Assembly (NCBI GenBank): GCA_009777135.1
Contig: WRMM01000096.1
Location: 1-7,058 of the forward strand
Direction: 5' to 3'
Length of the DNA: 7,058 nt
Source of the DNA: Candidatus Fibrimonadales bacterium
Lineage (GTDB): Bacteria > Fibrobacterota > Fibrobacteria > Fibrobacterales > Fibrobacteraceae
Part shown: piece by piece, positions 1 through 6,871 of the stretch
Layout of the letters: the number at the start of each line of letters is the position of its first letter
Position numbering within the stretch: position 1 is the stretch's first letter
Program-made: the position numbers and the translations under genes
The notes under the pieces: model-generated
Seen by the model: the letters and a program-made list of their open reading frames with translations, nothing else
What the model was told of the DNA's origin: nothing
Database searches by the model: none

Positions 1-3000
1 CCGTCCTTAATTTCCGAGCTAAGAGAAACCCTAAGAGAACGAAATGCCATATTGCCAAAAACATCTTGCGCAGTTACCTTGAAAACATATTCGCCAGGAT
101 CGTAAGTGTGGTTAAAATTCATCCTTGTAACCGCACGCTTTCCGGTTTGCTCAGTAAATGACCAGGGATGCCAGGAATTTGCAACCGGATAGACTTCAAA
201 AGAGATTCCCTCATCAGCTTCTTCTCTGTAATCTATGCCATTATCATCCTCTATAACAACATCTAAACAAGCGGGAATTTCCAAAGTTACCTGCGCATTC
301 TCCGCATAAGGAGCAGCAATTCCTGAACGTATGCAAGGGTAAATCTTAATGCTTGGCGGGTTTTTGTCATCAATCGAATCTGCATAAGATGAAGTTCCGT
401 GCAGTTTTCTATTGAATATTGCGCTCCTCCCTATTCCTGCGCTGCCGGGTTTGTAAGCCCAAAGCCTTATTTGCGCAGAGGTGTCGCCTAGCGATAATTT
501 GCGAGGAGTTATGAATTCCGTTGAAAATTTGCCATTGTTTATTTGCAGTTCCTCACTGTAAATAGTACTGCCATCAACTTTTATCTGTGTTGCGTAAGAA
601 GTTCCATCTCCAAGATTCTGCGATAGCGTCCTTTGCTTTTCCCCTTCCAAAATCTGTATGCGAACCGCGCCTGTTTGCACGTCAGCATTGCCAGAGATTT
701 TAAGCTTTTGCAAAGCTTGAATTGTATCTTGAGCGTTATCCAGATTAAGATTAATTTCTTGCCTTGGCATACTCAAAACAGGTTCTCCTAAAAGCACATA
801 TTTTTCGTTGTTGTACCTTTCTGCTGGAAAGACATTAGGATTAAAATGAGGTACATTTCGCTTTGCCCTTAAAATAGCATCGCCCAAGAGAGTATTATTT
901 ATTGCCAAAGACTGGTTCAAAATTTTTTTTGAAATCAATTCATTATAAGAAGCATAACTCTCTCTTAAAGAGCCTATTGAAGCTATGGCGCCTTTATCTT
1001 TTGCAGTTACAAATACCTCAGAAAGACTTGTGGTAGCCACATCGTCAAAACGCGATACAAGGCATGAGAAAGAACCCAAAATAGTATATCTCCCTTTGTT
1101 TGAAATTTGATTCAAAGAACCTATATTCAGCAAATCTTCATCTGCCCACATAACGGCATTTCCGTGACCATAATAAAAAGCGAATAATGCGCCTTGGTTT
1201 AAGCGGAGCAAAAGTTCTCTTGTGGCATCTGGTTTTTTATTGTTGCCATCCCTTTCATATTGCAGCAACGAAATTTTTCTCCAGTTAATTGCAAAATCCT
1301 GTTTTTGCGCAAGCGTATCTATATGGACAGCAATTCTTTCCATTTGATCCGTATGATCCTTGATTCTGTCAATAACCGCTCCCTGCATGGCATCATCTGC
1401 GCTAAATATGATTGTATTTCGCCAAATTCCATTATCCATAACAGAAACACGTTCATAGTCCTCTGCTTTTTGAATGTAATTTTCAAATTCGATTGTATTT
1501 GAAACAGGAAGCCGCCCAATAGCTAAAGACAGCTCATAATTTCCAAATCTCACTGCTTCACCTAAGTCCAAAATGGCAAAAAAATCATCGGTGGATGTAT
1601 CTTCCGCTTCGTAGGGTGGAATTAAATTGCTCTTTGCGCCTGCTTTGATTTTTCTGTAATCATAGTTTCCGTTTCCTGCTAGCAAAACATATTTTAAATC
1701 GCGGCTGTGATCTTTTGCATATCTTATATAATCTCTAATTGCAACAGGAGAGTTTTGCGCACCGTGATTTCTATAAATATCTTCCACTAAAACCACTTCC
1801 GTTTTGAACGTTGTTGGAGCAGCGCCACTTTCTCTGAATTCTTTTAACCTAGCAGCACTGCTCTGCAAAACTTCTGAAGTCAAAATTAAATATTGGGTTT
1901 GAGCGGAAATTTTCAAGGGTTCCGAAACAGAATTGATTCTATTTGGAATTGCTTCAATAGTTGCAGGCGTTCTATAACTGCCTTTTCTATGCAGAAAATA
2001 TTTTGTATCTGTTCCGTTTGATATAATATCGGTTGCGAAACCATCATCTTCTCTTTCCAAAATATCCACAGGAATAAAATTTTCTGTTTTAATAAGCTCC
2101 ATATTTACTGGCACTGGAATTTTTATCGCTCCTATTTCTGTTCCCGGAAACAGCCATTCTTCGCCAGTGCTTTGCGCTGCATTATAATTATAAGCTATAG
2201 ACAAGCCATCAAACCTATCATTTTGCCCAGAGCTTAAAATATCCAATTTATAGGAAATACTTGCCGCAGGATTGGGAGCAGAAAAAACAAATGTTCCGCC
2301 ATAAATAGTGTCTATTATGTTTTGCAATTTTTGATTTTGAAAATAAAAATCAAAATTTATGCCTCGCATTCTTTCTTTCCATGACAATGAAGATAATCGC
2401 GTATTTCCCTGGGTTGAGCGTCTAGGCAAAAATGAAACTCCTATAAGCATGGGGCCTCCCTGCACGCCAGTTAAATTTCGAACAGAACTTTGAAATTCAT
2501 TAGCATTTACAGTAACAGTATCGCCTATTGCGCCCCACTTCCAAAACCATTCCTTGCCTGTATTTTCTTCTATTTTATTATCGCCAAAATAATTATCTCG
2601 CAAAAGCAGATCTCTTTCAGAACGCGCATATTTTTTCCATGTTATATCCCTTGCCCCGCTTATGTTTTTTTGACTGCTGCTGAGCCTTTTTCCTTCTCCG
2701 GCGGCGTTACTGGCTCCCAAGTAAAAATATTGATAAAAACTGTATGGCGAATTGGAAAAATAATAATCCATTCCGCTTGAGGAATTGCTTTTTTTCCAAA
2801 TTGCGGTTCCATAGCCAAAGAAAACTATTGAGTCTCCGCTGTCAAAAATTCCATTGTTGTTTTTATCTTTTATTTGAATAGGAATTTCCACAACGTTTGG
2901 AAAAGTTATATCTTTTCCCATAAGTTCCGGTAGCGTATCTGGCGATGCGCCAAAGAGTCTCAATTGGCTAATCTTTATTCCGTAGTCTGCGGGCATTTTA

Positions 3001-3665
3001 TTTTTCAAATCATCAAAAGAAAACGCATACATTCCATCTGCGGGCATAGACAGGTCCGTGGTGCCCACTCCAATTTTTACCAGCCAGTCTATATTTTCCA
3101 TAGGGGAACTTTTCAAAGCCATGCGCAGGCTTTCCTGCTTTGTTCCAAATCTTGCGGCGGCATTTTTATTTTCCACAGAAGCAAGTGCTCTTTTGCCTAT
3201 TGAATGCCCGCTTGCATTGCCGCTGAAATTTATTTTTACCCTGAAATCCTTGCGCAAAGTCCAGAAATTGCCGCTTGAATAAAGAAGCGGAACGCTGATT
3301 TTAACTCTCCACAAATTATCCTTCAAATAAGGCTTGCCTATCTGCAGCAAACTGGGATTTTCTGCCGCACCGCAAGGCTTGCCGTTCACTCTTTCGGTTT
3401 TAATATTCTGCACTTCAACGCTTGGCAAAGCAGAACTTGGCAAGGCTATTATATAAGTTCTGAAAGGAATTCCGGGGGCTTCTGCTTCGCCAAAAAAAGA
3501 TGCATTATCTGGCATAAAAAAAACATCATTTTTGCACGGCACTTCGCTTAGGGCAGCAACTTTGTCCGTAAAAATAAACTCATTCTGCTGGTCACGCTGT
3601 ATTTCAAGCGCAAAAACGCAAAAAGGAAGCAGAAAAAGGATTTTTACGGTGCGAAAATTTGCCAT
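1..3665 (-). CDS. porU: PorU-like C25 (gingipain-family) cysteine peptidase, T9SS sorting-signal peptidase; 3' end outside window
   Basis: The ATG at 3665-3663 opens a frame of 1,221 codons that is still open at base 1. Residues 1-19 form a signal peptide: basic start, hydrophobic core around residues 7-19, likely cleavage after the A19 of VFA. Residues 58-76 carry the G-x-P-x-R-T-Y-I-I-A-L-P pattern of C25 propeptide regions. A DKNNNGIFDSGD acidic turn lies at 267-278. The catalytic domain spans about 590-965, with NYDYR (D669), STDDFFAILD (D693/D694), YYGHG (His834) and SFSCLVSRFDD (Cys868), ending in LGEPVL. The His-to-Cys spacing of 34 matches gingipains and PorU. The segment that follows has an NGKFSTEF...P pattern typical of PorU proteins, then Ig-like beta sequence. 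PorU acts at the outer membrane surface, removing C-terminal sorting signals from T9SS cargo and helping to anchor the products. The length fits PorU (about 1,100-1,300 residues). The alternative is another secreted C25 peptidase that is itself T9SS cargo; the missing C-terminus would decide. Confidence 0.85.
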   Translation of the reverse strand, partial: MANFRTVKILFLLPFCVFALEIQRDQQNEFIFTDKVAALSEVPCKNDVFFMPDNASFFGEAEAPGIPFRTYIIALPSSALPSVEVQNIKTERVNGKPCGAAENPSLLQIGKPYLKDNLWRVKISVPLLYSSGNFWTLRKDFRVKINFSGNASGHSIGKRALASVENKNAAARFGTKQESLRMALKSSPMENIDWLVKIGVGTTDLSMPADGMYAFSFDDLKNKMPADYGIKISQLRLFGASPDTLPELMGKDITFPNVVEIPIQIKDKNNNGIFDSGDSIVFFGYGTAIWKKSNSSSGMDYYFSNSPYSFYQYFYLGASNAAGEGKRLSSSQKNISGARDITWKKYARSERDLLLRDNYFGDNKIEENTGKEWFWKWGAIGDTVTVNANEFQSSVRNLTGVQGGPMLIGVSFLPRRSTQGNTRLSSLSWKERMRGINFDFYFQNQKLQNIIDTIYGGTFVFSAPNPAASISYKLDILSSGQNDRFDGLSIAYNYNAAQSTGEEWLFPGTEIGAIKIPVPVNMELIKTENFIPVDILEREDDGFATDIISNGTDTKYFLHRKGSYRTPATIEAIPNRINSVSEPLKISAQTQYLILTSEVLQSSAARLKEFRESGAAPTTFKTEVVLVEDIYRNHGAQNSPVAIRDYIRYAKDHSRDLKYVLLAGNGNYDYRKIKAGAKSNLIPPYEAEDTSTDDFFAILDLGEAVRFGNYELSLAIGRLPVSNTIEFENYIQKAEDYERVSVMDNGIWRNTIIFSADDAMQGAVIDRIKDHTDQMERIAVHIDTLAQKQDFAINWRKISLLQYERDGNNKKPDATRELLLRLNQGALFAFYYGHGNAVMWADEDLLNIGSLNQISNKGRYTILGSFSCLVSRFDDVATTSLSEVFVTAKDKGAIASIGSLRESYASYNELISKKILNQSLAINNTLLGDAILRAKRNVPHFNPNVFPAERYNNEKYVLLGEPVLSMPRQEINLNLDNAQDTIQALQKLKISGNADVQTGAVRIQILEGEKQRTLSQNLGDGTSYATQIKVDGSTIYSEELQINNGKFSTEFITPRKLSLGDTSAQIRLWAYKPGSAGIGRSAIFNRKLHGTSSYADSIDDKNPPSIKIYPCIRSGIAAPYAENAQVTLEIPACLDVVIEDDNGIDYREEADEGISFEVYPVANSWHPWSFTEQTGKRAVTRMNFNHTYDPGEYVFKVTAQDVFGNMAFRSLRVSLSSEIKD

Positions 3666-3669
3666 TTAA

Positions 3670-3674
3670 CCTCT
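3670..3674 (-). promoter_or_regulatory. Ribosome binding site of the C25 peptidase gene
   Basis: On the minus strand the rpoN stop codon TAG is followed by AGAGG, then TTAA, then ATG. AGAGG complements the 16S anti-Shine-Dalgarno sequence at a short 4-base spacing. It fixes the start at 3665 and shows the gene has its own ribosome entry although it sits only 9 bases after rpoN. Confidence 0.6.
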
Positions 3675-5177
3675 CTAACCGCCCCGTCTCACCTTCACTG
3701 GCAAAATTCCCATTGCTTCGCGATATTTGTTTACGGTTCGGCGAGCTACTTTTAAGCCGCGTTTCTCAAGAAGCTCTGAGATTTCCAAGTCGGAGAGAGG
3801 GCTGCTTTTGTCTTCTTTGTTTATTAGCTCTTTTATGCTGTTTTTTATTTTTACATTGCTCACTTCCGTGCCATCGTCTTGGATAACGCCTGCAGAAAAA
3901 AAGTTTTTAAGCTCAAAAATGCCATAAATGGTTTGAACATATTTTCCGTTTGTCACCCTGTTAACCGTGCTTATATTTCTATTCACTTCTTCTGCGATGT
4001 CTTGCAAAATCATGGGGCGCAGGTGCTGGGGACCACGGGCAAAAAAGTCGTATTGGCGGCGCACTATTGCGTTCATTACCAAAAGCATGGTTTCTTTGCG
4101 GCTCGCTACGCTTCGCATAAAAATATTTGCCGAGTTCAGCTTGTTTCTTATCCAAGTTTTTTCCGTGCCGCTCACAGTTTTTGTTTTTAGCAAATCCTTG
4201 TAAGAATCATTTATTTTCAGCCTTGATTTTGTGCCGTCTCTGAGCATTACGCTAAATGAGCCATCCGGTTCTCTTTCCACAATGAAGTCTGGGGTTACAA
4301 AGGATAGTTTGGAGGCTGGAATTTCCGTTAGCGGGTGAGGGTTCAGCTTTGCTAGTTCTTTTACGGCGTTGTTTACATCCTGCGCGGAAATGTTCATGGC
4401 TTTTGCTATTTGCATATAGCGCAGCTCCAAAAGCAAATCGTAATGCTTTTCCAAAATGCCAAGAGCGGTTTTTGAAAAATCAGGCATTTTTTTTGCTTGT
4501 ATAATAAAGCAGTCTCGCAAATCAAAAGCGCCTATTCCAGTCGGCTCCAAACCGCGCAGCGTTTCAAAAGCTTCTTTGACTTCTTTCGGAGCCTTTGACA
4601 AAGACTTTTCATTTCGCAAAATTTGGTCTATGGCTTTTATTAAAGGATTTTTATCGCCTTCCTCTTTAACTTCATTTTCGTTTTCATCGCGCAAAAATCC
4701 GTTGTCGCCAACGCAGCCTATTAAATACATAAGGCATTCATAAACTTTTTCTGGCAAATTTCGGTCTTTTAACTGGTTTAGCAAATATTGCTGAACATCC
4801 AAATCATAGCTTTGAGGGCGTTCCCAGTCGTCTTCGTCCGGATCTCGGCGGCTAAAATCCTCAGGCTCGGAATCTTTGAAGCCTTCCTTGAAATAATCAT
4901 CCCAATCTATATTTGATTTTTGCTCTGGTTCGTCTAAAAGGCCTATGTCCGAATCATCTGAGCTAGCTTCCGTTTCAAACTCTTCCCAATCGCTTTCGCT
5001 TTCATTTGTTTCGCTGCTGTCGTCAATTTCCAAAAGAGGGTTTGTTTCAAGTTCCTGCTGAATTGCGGCTTCCAATTCCAAGGAACTCATTTGCAGAATT
5101 TGCGATGTAAGTATCGCTTGGGCAGATAGTTTTTGGTCTATCCGCATCCCTTGCGATATGTTCATCTGCATTGGCAT
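3675..5177 (-). CDS. rpoN: RNA polymerase sigma-54 factor RpoN
   Basis: Sigma-54 directs RNA polymerase to -24/-12 promoters that need an AAA+ activator to open. The 500-residue product has the full architecture. Region I is at about 8-50 (ILTSQILQMSSLELEAAIQ then ELETNPLLE), where activators act. An acidic, D/E/S-rich region II covers about 51-120. The core-binding domain covers about 125-310, including LEPTGIGAFDLRDC at 210-223. The helix-turn-helix region is LQDIAEEVNRNISTVNRVT at 391-409, followed by FELKNFF. The RpoN box is ARRTVNKYRE at 478-487, against the consensus ARRTVAKYRE. I chose the ATG at 5177-5175, two bases after the glyQS stop. The frame stays open upstream to 5318, but those 47 residues are basic, lie inside glyQS in another frame and match no sigma-54 feature. 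In-frame ATGs at codons 3 and 5 are alternatives. No Shine-Dalgarno sequence is visible, so translational coupling to glyQS is likely. Confidence 0.95.
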   Translation of the reverse strand: MPMQMNISQGMRIDQKLSAQAILTSQILQMSSLELEAAIQQELETNPLLEIDDSSETNESESDWEEFETEASSDDSDIGLLDEPEQKSNIDWDDYFKEGFKDSEPEDFSRRDPDEDDWERPQSYDLDVQQYLLNQLKDRNLPEKVYECLMYLIGCVGDNGFLRDENENEVKEEGDKNPLIKAIDQILRNEKSLSKAPKEVKEAFETLRGLEPTGIGAFDLRDCFIIQAKKMPDFSKTALGILEKHYDLLLELRYMQIAKAMNISAQDVNNAVKELAKLNPHPLTEIPASKLSFVTPDFIVEREPDGSFSVMLRDGTKSRLKINDSYKDLLKTKTVSGTEKTWIRNKLNSANIFMRSVASRKETMLLVMNAIVRRQYDFFARGPQHLRPMILQDIAEEVNRNISTVNRVTNGKYVQTIYGIFELKNFFSAGVIQDDGTEVSNVKIKNSIKELINKEDKSSPLSDLEISELLEKRGLKVARRTVNKYREAMGILPVKVRRGG

Positions 5178-5182
5178 AGTCA
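5175..5182 (-). promoter_or_regulatory. glyQS stop / rpoN start coupling junction
   Basis: The minus strand reads TGA-CT-ATG, so the GlyRS stop and the RpoN start are two bases apart. No purine-rich Shine-Dalgarno sequence is seen in the last codons of glyQS. Ribosomes ending GlyRS translation probably re-initiate on rpoN, possibly at any of three closely spaced ATGs (5177, 5171, 5165). The mechanism is inferred; the geometry is read directly. Confidence 0.5.
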
Positions 5183-6577
5183 AATCGCTGCAAGTCGTTT
5201 TTCCACATCTTCTAGCCTTATAATTTCTTGCTTCATTGAGTCGCGTTCGCGGATTGTCACCATGCCTTTTTTGTCTTCGCCTTCTTTGCCTATTGTGCCA
5301 AAGTCTATTGTTATGCAATAGGGAGTTCCAATTTCGTCTTGGCGGCGATAGCGTTTGCCTATGCTTTGGGTTTCGTCATATTCCACAGGGATTTTTTTGA
5401 TGAGTTTTTTGTAAAGATCCTTTGCAACAGCTATGAGTTCTTCGTCTTTTGAGAGTGGGAGCACTGCAGCTTTGACTGGCGCAACGCTTGGGTGAAAGCG
5501 GAGCACCGTGCGGTCTTCGCCGTTTTCGGTTTTTTCCACATCGTAGGCATCGCAGAGCAAAACCAGCAAAAGCCTGTCTATGCCAAGCGAAGGCTCAACC
5601 ACAAATGGAACGTATTTTTCGTTGGCAATTTTGTCGTGATAGCGCAGGTCTGCTTTTGAATATTCAATGTGCTGCGTTAAATCATAATTTGTTCTGCTTG
5701 CTATGCCCCATAGCTCGCCCCAGCCAAACGGAAATTCGTATTCAATGTCGCTTGTTCCGTTTGAGTAATGCGAAAGTTCTTCTTTTGAATGTTCTCTCAC
5801 TCTTAATTTTTCTTTGCGAATTCCAATTTCCGTAAGCCATTCCATGCCAAAGCCAACCCAATATTTATACCATTCCTGCTCTGTTCCTGGTTTGCAGAAA
5901 AACTGCATTTCTGCCTGTTCAAATTCCCTTGTGCGAAAAATAAAGTTGCCCGGCGTTATTTCGTTTCTAAAGCTTTTTCCTATTTGCCCAATGCCAAACG
6001 GGATTTTTTGCCGGCTGCTTTCGGTTACGTTTTTAAAGTTTATAAAAATTCCCTGAGCGGTTTCCGGACGCAAATACACTTGGTTTCCCATTCCTTCAAT
6101 AACGCCTATTTCTGTTTTGAACATCAGGTTAAACGAGCGCGGCTCCGTCCAGTCTTTGCTCCCGCACTTTGGGCATTGAATGCCGTTTTCTTTCATCATT
6201 GCGGCAATTTCCGCAAAATTTTTGCCAGCGGCAATGCCTGAGCCAAGTTTGTCTTCTAGCAAATGGTCTGCCCGCGAACGCTCTTTGCACACTTTGCAAT
6301 CCACCAGCGGGTCGCTAAAGCTCCCAACGTGCCCGCTAGCTTCCCAAACGCGGGGATTCAGCAAAATTGAGGAATCCAATCCCACAACATCTTCGCGGCT
6401 TGCAACAAATTTTTTCCACCACAGGTCTTTAATATTCTTTTTTAACTCAGTTCCATAAGGACCGTAGTCCCAAGTATTAGCCAAACCATCGTAAATTTCC
6501 GAACCAGGGAAAATAATGCCGCGCCTTTTGCAAAGCGAAACCAAATCTTTCAACGCATCTTGTACTTTTTTTGCCAT
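5180..6577 (-). CDS. glyQS: Glycine--tRNA ligase, homodimeric (alpha2) class II type
   Basis: This cytoplasmic enzyme charges tRNA-Gly with glycine using ATP. The 465-residue product begins MAKKVQDALK and has GlyRS hallmarks: the N-terminal substrate-site block GSEIYDGLANTWDYGPYG at 25-42; a cysteine cluster C94/C97 and C135/C138 that looks like a zinc site; YLRPETAQGIF at 168-178; class II motif 2 FRNEITPGNF...FRTREFEQAE at about 203-223; and motif 3 PSLGIDRLLL at 329-338 with the class II arginine R335. An HGTP-type anticodon-binding domain covers about 365-465, with YDETQSIGKRYRRQDEIGTP at 400-419 and the ending MVTIRERD...LAAI. The length is normal for the single-chain alpha2 form, unlike the separate alpha and beta chains of many Proteobacteria. 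It is the first gene of the leftward cluster. The start ATG has no clear Shine-Dalgarno sequence. Confidence 0.97.
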   Translation of the reverse strand: MAKKVQDALKDLVSLCKRRGIIFPGSEIYDGLANTWDYGPYGTELKKNIKDLWWKKFVASREDVVGLDSSILLNPRVWEASGHVGSFSDPLVDCKVCKERSRADHLLEDKLGSGIAAGKNFAEIAAMMKENGIQCPKCGSKDWTEPRSFNLMFKTEIGVIEGMGNQVYLRPETAQGIFINFKNVTESSRQKIPFGIGQIGKSFRNEITPGNFIFRTREFEQAEMQFFCKPGTEQEWYKYWVGFGMEWLTEIGIRKEKLRVREHSKEELSHYSNGTSDIEYEFPFGWGELWGIASRTNYDLTQHIEYSKADLRYHDKIANEKYVPFVVEPSLGIDRLLLVLLCDAYDVEKTENGEDRTVLRFHPSVAPVKAAVLPLSKDEELIAVAKDLYKKLIKKIPVEYDETQSIGKRYRRQDEIGTPYCITIDFGTIGKEGEDKKGMVTIRERDSMKQEIIRLEDVEKRLAAI

Positions 6578-6613
6578 AGGGGTATAACGTAGTAAATTCT
6601 GTCAGAAAACCAA

Positions 6614-6619
6614 ATTGTA
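6614..6619 (-). promoter_or_regulatory. Possible -10 element upstream of glyQS
   Basis: The minus strand carries TACAAT, five of six matches to TATAAT, about 37 bases before the GlyRS ATG. The bases 17-18 upstream do not make a convincing -35 box. A second candidate for the same operon lies farther upstream, at 6682-6687. Confidence 0.25.
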
Positions 6620-6650
6620 TTTTTTACAGCTAAAAGAAAAATATTAATTA

Positions 6651-6664
6651 GCACCCTTCAGGGC
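6651..6664. repeat. Small GC-rich hairpin in the glyQS leader region
   Basis: CCC-TTCA-GGG can fold into a very short stem, with one possible G-U pair added on the minus-strand transcript. There is no adjoining T-tract in the glyQS direction that would make it a terminator. It may be part of the glyQS 5' leader or mean nothing. Confidence 0.25.
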
Positions 6665-6681
6665 AAACGCGTCTAGATTTT

Positions 6682-6704
6682 TATATAAAGTAATCGCTGA
6701 TTAA
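6682..6704 (-). promoter_or_regulatory. Candidate leftward promoter (mirror copy) for the glyQS operon
   Basis: Read on the minus strand, this stretch gives TTAATCA, then TATATA (6687-6682) 13 bases after the TTAA. It parallels the rightward arm, where TTAA and TATATA are 14 bases apart. If used, the glyQS transcript would have a leader of roughly 95 bases. The call rests on symmetry with the other side and on AT-rich -10-like sequence; no good -35 consensus is present. Confidence 0.3.
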
Positions 6705-6712
6705 GTCGCTTT

Positions 6713-6728
6713 GGGTTTGGGGTATGGG
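6713..6728 (-). repeat. Short heptamer tandem array, left copy (CCCATAC-CCCAAAC on minus strand)
   Basis: On the plus strand this reads GGGTTTGGGGTATGGG. Seen from the minus strand it is one CCCATAC unit followed by one CCCAAAC unit, with a degenerate CCAAAG beyond it. It is the exact reverse complement of the first two units of the right array at 6782-6797. Confidence 0.8.
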
Positions 6729-6781
6729 GAATTTTACAAAAAACGGCTTAAATTCGCTAAAAAGAGCATATTTTTGCATTG

Positions 6782-6815
6782 CCCATACCCCAAACCCTAT
6801 ACCCCATACCCAAAC
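6782..6815 (+). repeat. Heptamer tandem array, right copy, (CCCAWAC)x~5
   Basis: Five successive units are visible: CCCATAC (6782), CCCAAAC (6789), CCTATAC (6796), CCCATAC (6803) and a six-base CCAAAC (6810). The 7-base period and alternating A/T at position five resemble the short tandemly repeated repetitive sequences known from cyanobacteria, though nothing else here suggests a cyanobacterium. The minus strand has five runs of three or more G separated by 3-4 base loops. Confidence 0.85.
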
Positions 6816-6816
6816 A

Positions 6817-6844
6817 TTAAGCTAATCATTATTTTATATATTAT
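6817..6844 (+). promoter_or_regulatory. Candidate promoter of the repeat-protein gene
   Basis: TTAAGC at 6817-6822 could serve as a weak -35, with TATTAT at 6839-6844 as -10 after 16 bases; overlapping TATATA/TATATT options start at 6835 and 6837. The resulting leader would be roughly 25 bases before the ATG at 6875. The region is very AT-rich, so such matches come easily; position just upstream of a gene start is the main support. Confidence 0.35.
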
Positions 6845-6866
6845 CTACAGTATTTCATTTAATTTT

Positions 6867-6871
6867 GGGAG
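6867..6871 (+). promoter_or_regulatory. Ribosome binding site of the repeat-protein gene
   Basis: GGGAG ends 3 bases before the ATG at 6875 and 9 bases before the in-frame ATG at 6881. The second spacing is the more usual one, so translation may begin at 6881 (MKKYL...) rather than 6875 (MKMKKYL...). Either start keeps the signal peptide intact. Confidence 0.55.

Larger units (their letters stand above)
6674..6845. repeat. Large imperfect inverted repeat spanning the divergent promoters
   Basis: The left half, 6674-6728, and the right half, about 6782-6845, mirror each other. The innermost arms are a perfect 16-base match (6713-6728 against 6782-6797). Outside these, TATATAAAGTAAT-CGCT-GATTA at 6682-6703 matches the reverse complement of 6823-6840 (TATATAAAATAATGATTA) with one substitution and a 4-base insertion. 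TAGAT follows on both sides, at 6674-6678 and as its complement at 6841-6847. Between inner and outer arms the halves differ in heptamer number. The central loop is 53 bases. It could form a cruciform, or be a pair of mirrored promoters, or a small non-coding repeat element. Confidence 0.6.

Noticed and set aside
1260..3282. Several plus-strand open frames of 66-96 codons opposite the C25 peptidase gene
   Set aside because: They lie antisense to a continuous 1,221-codon frame with clear domain content, lack family-like sequence, and overlap each other in different frames.
3597..3665. Lipoprotein signal in the C25 peptidase (C16 after LLPF)
   Set aside because: The residues before C16 do not form a lipobox (phenylalanine at -1), while VFA followed by LE gives a good signal peptidase I site.
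3659..6458. Plus-strand open frames opposite rpoN and glyQS
   Set aside because: Both minus-strand genes show diagnostic motifs along their length; the plus-strand frames are shadows.
6667..6677. Adjoining ACGCGT and TCTAGA palindromes as leftover cloning-vector sequence
   Set aside because: Only two six-base sites overlap by one base, with native AT-rich sequence on both sides and no further polylinker sites; TAGAT within it also takes part in the inverted repeat.
6741..6790. A sigma-54 (-24/-12) promoter in the intergenic region
   Set aside because: I looked for GG-N10-GC on both strands here. The closest plus-strand match (GG at 6745, GC at 6756) has a 9-base gap and poor flanking consensus.
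6713..6797. Heptamer inverted repeat as a rho-independent terminator
   Set aside because: The loop would be 53 bases, no U-tract follows either arm, and the position between two divergent gene starts is wrong for termination.
6711..6815. CRISPR array
   Set aside because: Units are 7 bases, contiguous, without unique spacers, and no cas gene is nearby.
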